From Acetobacteraceae bacterium (lineage in GTDB: Bacteria; Pseudomonadota; Alphaproteobacteria; Acetobacterales; Acetobacteraceae), in contig CANFIE010000135.1 in NCBI GenBank assembly GCA_947446625.1, positions 1-9,176 of the forward strand: a DNA stretch of 9,176 nucleotides, written 5' to 3'. The notes below the pieces were generated by a model. That model ran no database searches. It saw only the letters and a program-made list of their open reading frames with translations, and was not told where the DNA came from. This document shows positions 5,757 through 9,176 of this stretch, one piece after another. The first letter of the stretch is position 1. Each line of letters opens with the position of its first letter. The position numbers and the translations under genes are program-made.

Positions 5757-7237
5757 GGCGCCTGCTCGTTGATCAGCCAACGGGGTTTCCAGCCACCGGC
5801 GCCGTAGAGCCGATGCTGCATCTCAGCTGGCGTGCACAGCGCAACGCTGTCCAGCCGCAACTCCACGGTGCCGAACACCAGGGCGCGGAAGCGCTCGGCA
5901 TCCAGCCCTTCCAGCAGGTAGCCACGAATGCTCAGCTTGCCGTGCTCGTCGCCGATGATCTCAATCTGGTAGCTGTCACGCGGCATCACGGTTTCAATCG
6001 CCGCGCGCAGCTCGGCCAAATCCACCCGCGCGCCCTTCACCTTGATGAAATCCGCCACCAGCCTGCGGAAGGGCGGGAACAGCCGTGGCACGGTCAGCCC
6101 GCAGCCGGGGCAGGCATCGTAGCGCACGCCACCGTCAATGGTATCGCCGCTCCAGTAGCGCAAAATCACCGTGCCGTGCCAATCGATATGGCTCCACACC
6201 AGCACGCCGGGCTTGCCCGGTTCGGCCGGCAGCTTGGTATCGGGGTCGATCAGCTCGATGAAGTAGTGCTGCGGGTCCACATGCAGGCCCATGCCTTCAT
6301 CGCATTCGCGAAAGCCGCCAGACTTCAACTCGGTGCTGCTCATGCCCTGCACCAGCTTGGCACCCGGCGCGCCCAGCTTCACCAGCGCGGCCCGAATGCT
6401 GGCGGCATAGCCCTCGCTCAGCGCCTCGGCCGAAGCACTGAGCAATTGCAGCGCCGGCAGCCCGGCAATGCGGCCCTCGGCCTGCAACGCCACCGCCGTT
6501 TCCAGCCAGTTCACCAGATAGCTCGACGTGCCATACAGCGCCTGCGTGCCATCCTTCGCCGCCACCAGCACCTGGTTCTCGGTACTCACCGTGCGCCCGC
6601 CCATCATAGCGCGCAGCGGCTGGCCGTTGAGGATGGGCACCAGCAGGTTGCCGTAGAAACCCAAATGCTCCCCCGCCGGCAGCAGCGACATGAAGCGCTG
6701 CTCAGGCGACCAATGCACCATGTTGTGGTGGAACAGCGCGCAGCGCTTGAACGGCCCGTGCAGGTCGCTCAGCGTATAGCTGGACTGCGCCGCATTGCCG
6801 GTGGTTCCGCCGGTGCGGGTGTACAAAATCGGCTGCCAGTCATGCAGGAACGCCCGATACTGTCGCTCCTCCGCGCTCACCGGCGGCTCGATATCGCCGG
6901 CCTCAGCTGCCATGCGCTCGCCCTGCGCGTGGTAGCGCGCCATCTCGCTCGGCGCTATTTCCGCCACGCGTGGGTCGGCCTTGCGGCCCGGGTAATTCGG
7001 CGCCAGCACGAAATCGGCAAAGCCGTCGCGCAACTCATCCTTGCTGGTAAAGGGCACCTTGTTCGCCCAGTCCGCCTCGGTGGCAATATCCTCGGCAGTC
7101 AGTCCCAGCGCGGCAAAGCGCGCTCGGTAAAACGGCGAATAGCGCAGCACCTCGCGGCCCAGAAAGTCACGCAGCCGGGCGAAGCTTTCCGCCCGCTGCG
7201 CCTCGGGCGTCACGCCACGGCAGCGCAATGCGCTCAT
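5753..7237 (-). CDS. PaaK-like AMP-forming acyl/aryl-CoA ligase
   Basis: The protein of 494 aa resembles phenylacetate-CoA ligases (ANL superfamily), which adenylate a carboxylate with ATP and pass it to CoA. It shows LRYSPFYRARFAALGL (31-46), VPFTSKDELRDGF (61-73), the ATP loop YTRTGGTTGNA (139-149), the A5 motif GMSSTE (298-303), the A7 motif RYWSGD (360-365), a CPGCG pair (376-380) like the C-x-C-G of PaaK, the hinge region VKGARVDLAELRAAIE (400-415), and a C-terminal lysine in GWKPRWL (K484) at the likely A10 position. It is about 50 residues longer than typical PaaK; the extra length lies between PFTSK (62-66) and the ATP loop (141). Start 7237 overlaps the stop of the upstream monooxygenase (ATGA). 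It presumably makes the CoA thioester used by the downstream thiolase-fold and DUF35 proteins. Phenylacetate itself is not implied. Confidence 0.92.
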   Translation of the reverse strand: MSALRCRGVTPEAQRAESFARLRDFLGREVLRYSPFYRARFAALGLTAEDIATEADWANKVPFTSKDELRDGFADFVLAPNYPGRKADPRVAEIAPSEMARYHAQGERMAAEAGDIEPPVSAEERQYRAFLHDWQPILYTRTGGTTGNAAQSSYTLSDLHGPFKRCALFHHNMVHWSPEQRFMSLLPAGEHLGFYGNLLVPILNGQPLRAMMGGRTVSTENQVLVAAKDGTQALYGTSSYLVNWLETAVALQAEGRIAGLPALQLLSASAEALSEGYAASIRAALVKLGAPGAKLVQGMSSTELKSGGFRECDEGMGLHVDPQHYFIELIDPDTKLPAEPGKPGVLVWSHIDWHGTVILRYWSGDTIDGGVRYDACPGCGLTVPRLFPPFRRLVADFIKVKGARVDLAELRAAIETVMPRDSYQIEIIGDEHGKLSIRGYLLEGLDAERFRALVFGTVELRLDSVALCTPAEMQHRLYGAGGWKPRWLINEQAP

Positions 7238-8574
7238 GCCCGCACCGTGAAGTGATTCACCGGCCGTTGCAGCCCCAGATGTTCGCGCAAGCTCGCCCCC
7301 TCATATTCCGTCCGCATCGCGCCACGGCGCTGCAATTCCGGCACCACCATCTGGCAGAAATCGTCAAACCCACCCGGGAAGAAAGACCCTTGGATGATGA
7401 AGCCATCCGCCGCTTCCGCCGCAATCCAGGCTTGCATCATATCCGCCACCTGCGCCGGCGTGCCTACCACCTGGGCCGAGCCACGCGAGCCAGCATAGCG
7501 CTCATACAGCTTGCGGAGTGAAAGCCCTTCGCGCTGCACCAGCGCCCGCATCGCCGCCAGCCGGCTGGGGCTGGCAATGCTCTCGGTCGGAATCCGCTCC
7601 CACGGTATCGGCCCATCCAGCGGCAGCCCGGAAAGATCCGCCCCGCCCAATTCCACGCTCACCAATTCGCGCCCCACATCGGGATGAATCAGAGACTGCA
7701 GATAGTCGAACTTCTCCCGCGCCTCGGCCTCGGTTGGCGCCACGGTCACGTTCAGCCCGGCCATCATCTTCAACTGGTCTGGCTGGCGGCCATACTTCGC
7801 CATCCGCCCCTTCACATTGGCGTAGAAGCCCTGCGCATCCTCCATCCTAAGCTTGGAGAGGAACACAACCTCGGCCGTCTCAGCCGCCAACTCCATGCCA
7901 TCCTCGCTGGCGCCGGCCTGGCAAATCACCGGCTGGCCCTGCGGCGGCCTGGCCAGGTTCAGCGGCCCGCGCACCTTGAAGAAACGGCCCTCATGGTTCA
8001 GCGCATGCAGCTTGGCAGGGTCGAAATACTCACCCGTCGTGCGGTCGCGCAGAAAGGCATCATCCTCCCAACTGTCCCACAGCCCCTTCACCACGCCCAC
8101 GAATTCGCGCGCCCGCTCGTATCGGTCATTCACGTCGTAATGCGCGTCGCGGTTGAAGTTGTGGCTGGCCGAGACATTCGCCGTCGTCACCACATTCCAG
8201 CCAGCGCGGCCATTGCTGATGTGATCCAGTGTGCCGAACAGTCGCGCCACATTGTACGGCTCATAGTAGCTGGTGGAGGCGGTGCAGACCAAGCCCACCT
8301 TCTCCGTCACCGCCGCCGTCGCGCTCAGCAGGCTAATCGGCTCGAAATGCGCCATGTATTGCGGCCAGCGCCGCAAGGCGCGCATGTCGCCATCACGCGT
8401 GCCCACCGTGTCGGCCATGAACACAAAGTCGAAGCGCGCCGCTTCCGCCGCCTGCGCCATGCGCACGAACCAGCGGAAATTATGCCCGCCATCAATCTGC
8501 GCTTCGGGGTGCATCCAGGCCGCCACATGCTGGCCCATGGAGGGAAAATGTGCGCCAAGCGCCATCCGTTTCAT
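7234..8574 (-). CDS. LLM-class flavin-dependent monooxygenase (NtaA/SnaA/DszA family), copy 2
   Basis: The protein of 446 aa is full length for the nitrilotriacetate / pristinamycin / dibenzothiophene-sulfone monooxygenase group, which uses reduced FMN from a partner reductase. Blocks seen: RFDFVFMADT (47-56), STSYYEPYNVARLFGTLDH (100-118), GRAGWNVVTTANVSASHNFN (122-141), KGLWDSWEDDAF (163-174), PVICQAGASEDG (215-226), GTPAQVADMMQAWI (371-384), VVPELQRRGAM (410-420) and EYEGASLREHLGL (423-435). The start is supported by AGGGAGAG about 8 nt upstream of the ATG at 8574. It is the first gene of the four-gene minus-strand operon and its stop overlaps the ligase start by 4 nt. It shares every block with the monooxygenase at 681-2039 but is clearly diverged in the N-terminus and in residues 290-360. 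Being first in an operon with a CoA ligase suggests its product is, or becomes, the carboxylic acid that is activated; this is inference. Confidence 0.93.
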   Translation of the reverse strand: MKRMALGAHFPSMGQHVAAWMHPEAQIDGGHNFRWFVRMAQAAEAARFDFVFMADTVGTRDGDMRALRRWPQYMAHFEPISLLSATAAVTEKVGLVCTASTSYYEPYNVARLFGTLDHISNGRAGWNVVTTANVSASHNFNRDAHYDVNDRYERAREFVGVVKGLWDSWEDDAFLRDRTTGEYFDPAKLHALNHEGRFFKVRGPLNLARPPQGQPVICQAGASEDGMELAAETAEVVFLSKLRMEDAQGFYANVKGRMAKYGRQPDQLKMMAGLNVTVAPTEAEAREKFDYLQSLIHPDVGRELVSVELGGADLSGLPLDGPIPWERIPTESIASPSRLAAMRALVQREGLSLRKLYERYAGSRGSAQVVGTPAQVADMMQAWIAAEAADGFIIQGSFFPGGFDDFCQMVVPELQRRGAMRTEYEGASLREHLGLQRPVNHFTVRA

Positions 8575-8697
8575 GCTCGTTCTCTCCCTTCCGCCGCGCA
8601 GGGTAGGGTCCCCGGGGCGCTACGCCAAGCCACCCGCTTGCCCTGGGCCATGCCGCCAAGCCATGATCCGCCGCAATCGAGGGAAGGGAATGCCATC
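8575..8697. promoter_or_regulatory. Divergent control region between the four-gene operon and the TTT receptor
   Basis: This 123-bp region holds both ribosome sites and a plausible pair of weak sigma70-like promoters. Minus strand: TTGGCG (8628-8623), 17-bp spacer, TACCCT (8605-8600), leading to the monooxygenase. Plus strand: TTGCCC (8638-8643), 18-bp spacer, CATGAT (8662-8667), leading to the receptor. A 10-bp direct repeat covers the minus -35 box and the start of the plus -10 box. A CCCCGGGG palindrome (8610-8617) and CAAGC-N5-GCTTG (8626-8640) are also present. Promoter calls are low confidence because the GC-rich matches are partial. Confidence 0.35.
8623..8663. repeat. 10-bp direct repeat with 31-bp period, candidate regulator sites
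   Basis: CGCCAAGCCA occurs exactly at 8623-8632 and at 8654-8663. The 31-bp period is close to three helical turns, so both copies would face the same side of the DNA. The first copy overlaps a candidate -35 box of the minus-strand operon and the second overlaps the candidate -10 of the plus-strand gene. Confidence 0.4.
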
Positions 8698-9176
8698 ATG
8701 AGGTTCACCAGGTCCGCCCTGTTGCGGGGCGGCGCCGCGCTGCTGGCCACGCCTGCGCTGGCGCAGGAAGCGGCTTTCCCCAACCAGCCCATCCGCATGA
8801 TTGTGGGCTACGCCCCCGGCGGCAACACCGATGTCCCGGCCCGGCTGTTCTGCACCGAACTCGCCCGTATCCTCGGCCAGCCCGTGGTGGTGGAAAACCG
8901 CCCCGGCGCTTCCGGGGTGCCGGCGGCGCAGGTGGTGCAGCGCGCCCGGCCCGACGGCCACATGCTGCTCTGGGCCACCTCGGCCAGCCACAGCGTCTCG
9001 GTGGTGGCCATGGCGCCGCTGGCCTATGACCCGGTGAAGGACTTCTCCCCCATCACCCTCATCAGCCTCGACCCCAATGTCATCGTCAGCGGCCCGGCCT
9101 TTCCCGCCACCACCTTGCCGGAATTGCTGGCCTACTTGAAGGCCCATCCCGGCACGCCCATCGGCACCTCGGGCCC
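8698..9176 (+). CDS. Bug/TctC-family periplasmic solute-binding protein of a TTT transporter, 3'-partial
   Basis: The first 159 residues of a gene that runs off the right edge (the family is usually about 320 aa). A classical signal peptide is visible: basic MRFTRSALLR, hydrophobic GGAALLATPALA, cleavage after ALA at residue 22. The mature start FPNQPIRMIVGYAPGGNTD (27-45), GQPVVVENRPGASG (60-73) and RPDGHMLLWATS (84-95) are hallmark blocks of the Bug family, with the carboxylate-binding loops around GGNTD and NRPGASG. These receptors capture carboxylates, often di- or tricarboxylates or aromatic acids, for TctAB-type permeases or for sensing. The start at 8698 is backed by GGAAGGGA (8682-8689), 8 nt upstream. 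It is divergent from the four-gene operon, which suggests shared regulation and a role in taking up that pathway's substrate. Permease genes are not in the window; many Bug genes stand alone. Confidence 0.95.
   Translation, partial: MRFTRSALLRGGAALLATPALAQEAAFPNQPIRMIVGYAPGGNTDVPARLFCTELARILGQPVVVENRPGASGVPAAQVVQRARPDGHMLLWATSASHSVSVVAMAPLAYDPVKDFSPITLISLDPNVIVSGPAFPATTLPELLAYLKAHPGTPIGTSG

Noticed and set aside
5016..5807. Plus-strand open frame of 263 codons opposite the thiolase-fold gene
   Set aside because: Antisense shadow with biased composition and no family match.
5813..7255. Plus-strand open frame of 480 codons opposite the CoA ligase
   Set aside because: Antisense shadow of a gene with clear adenylation motifs; the translation is His/Gln/Arg-rich with no domain.
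7247..7260. Inverted repeat GTGAA-N4-TTCAC near the end of the second monooxygenase
   Set aside because: It is short, lies inside coding sequence and is explained by the codons for the HFTV segment; no evidence of a regulatory role.
8620..9147. Minus-strand open frame of 175 codons opposite the receptor gene
   Set aside because: It is antisense to the signal peptide and Bug motifs, and it would occupy the divergent control region. The translation is Gly/His/Arg-rich low complexity.

Overview
This is a GC-rich, almost fully coding bacterial window with no rRNA, tRNA, CRISPR array or mobile element that I can see. It holds nine genes in four transcription units; the genes at both ends run off the window. 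The base composition, a Bug/TctC-type periplasmic receptor and a twin-arginine-like leader suggest a proteobacterium rich in tripartite tricarboxylate transporter (TTT) receptors. Acetobacteraceae (Roseomonas-like) or Burkholderiales would fit. This placement is a guess from gene style, not from a marker gene.

Layout. (1) Minus strand, 1-2039: an NtaA/SnaA/DszA-type flavin-dependent monooxygenase (LLM class), then 88 bp downstream a partial, probably exported amidohydrolase of the ACMSD/amidohydrolase-2 type. (2) Plus strand, 2131-4193: a CaiB/BaiF (family III) CoA-transferase joined by an ATGA overlap to a CitE/HpcH-like acyl-CoA lyase. (3) Minus strand, 4190-8574: a tight four-gene operon, read from right to left, of a second LLM monooxygenase, a PaaK-like acyl/aryl-CoA ligase, a thiolase-fold protein and a DUF35 zinc-ribbon/OB-fold protein. 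(4) Plus strand from 8698: the start of a TTT solute-binding protein, divergent from the four-gene operon.

Together this reads as a catabolic island for an organic acid or a related compound: uptake by a TTT-type system, oxidation by FMNH2-dependent monooxygenases, activation to CoA thioesters by a ligase and a CoA-transferase, and C-C cleavage by a CitE-like lyase and a thiolase-fold enzyme. The substrate cannot be read from the sequence.

The most interesting point is that the thiolase-fold protein lacks both catalytic cysteines of thiolases. It has tyrosines (Y283, Y333) where SCP2-type thiolases carry the HDCF and GHP histidines, and it sits next to a DUF35 gene. This is the arrangement known for the steroid side-chain aldolase Ltp2-ChsH2(DUF35), so it is more likely a retro-aldolase than a thiolase. 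Here it is coupled to a ligase and a flavin monooxygenase, which I do not recognise as a described pathway.

The two divergent intergenic regions carry candidate operator structures: an 8-bp inverted repeat at 2065-2101 and a 10-bp direct repeat with 31-bp period at 8623-8663. The convergent junction at 4190-4193 is a single CTAG that gives the stop codon on both strands.
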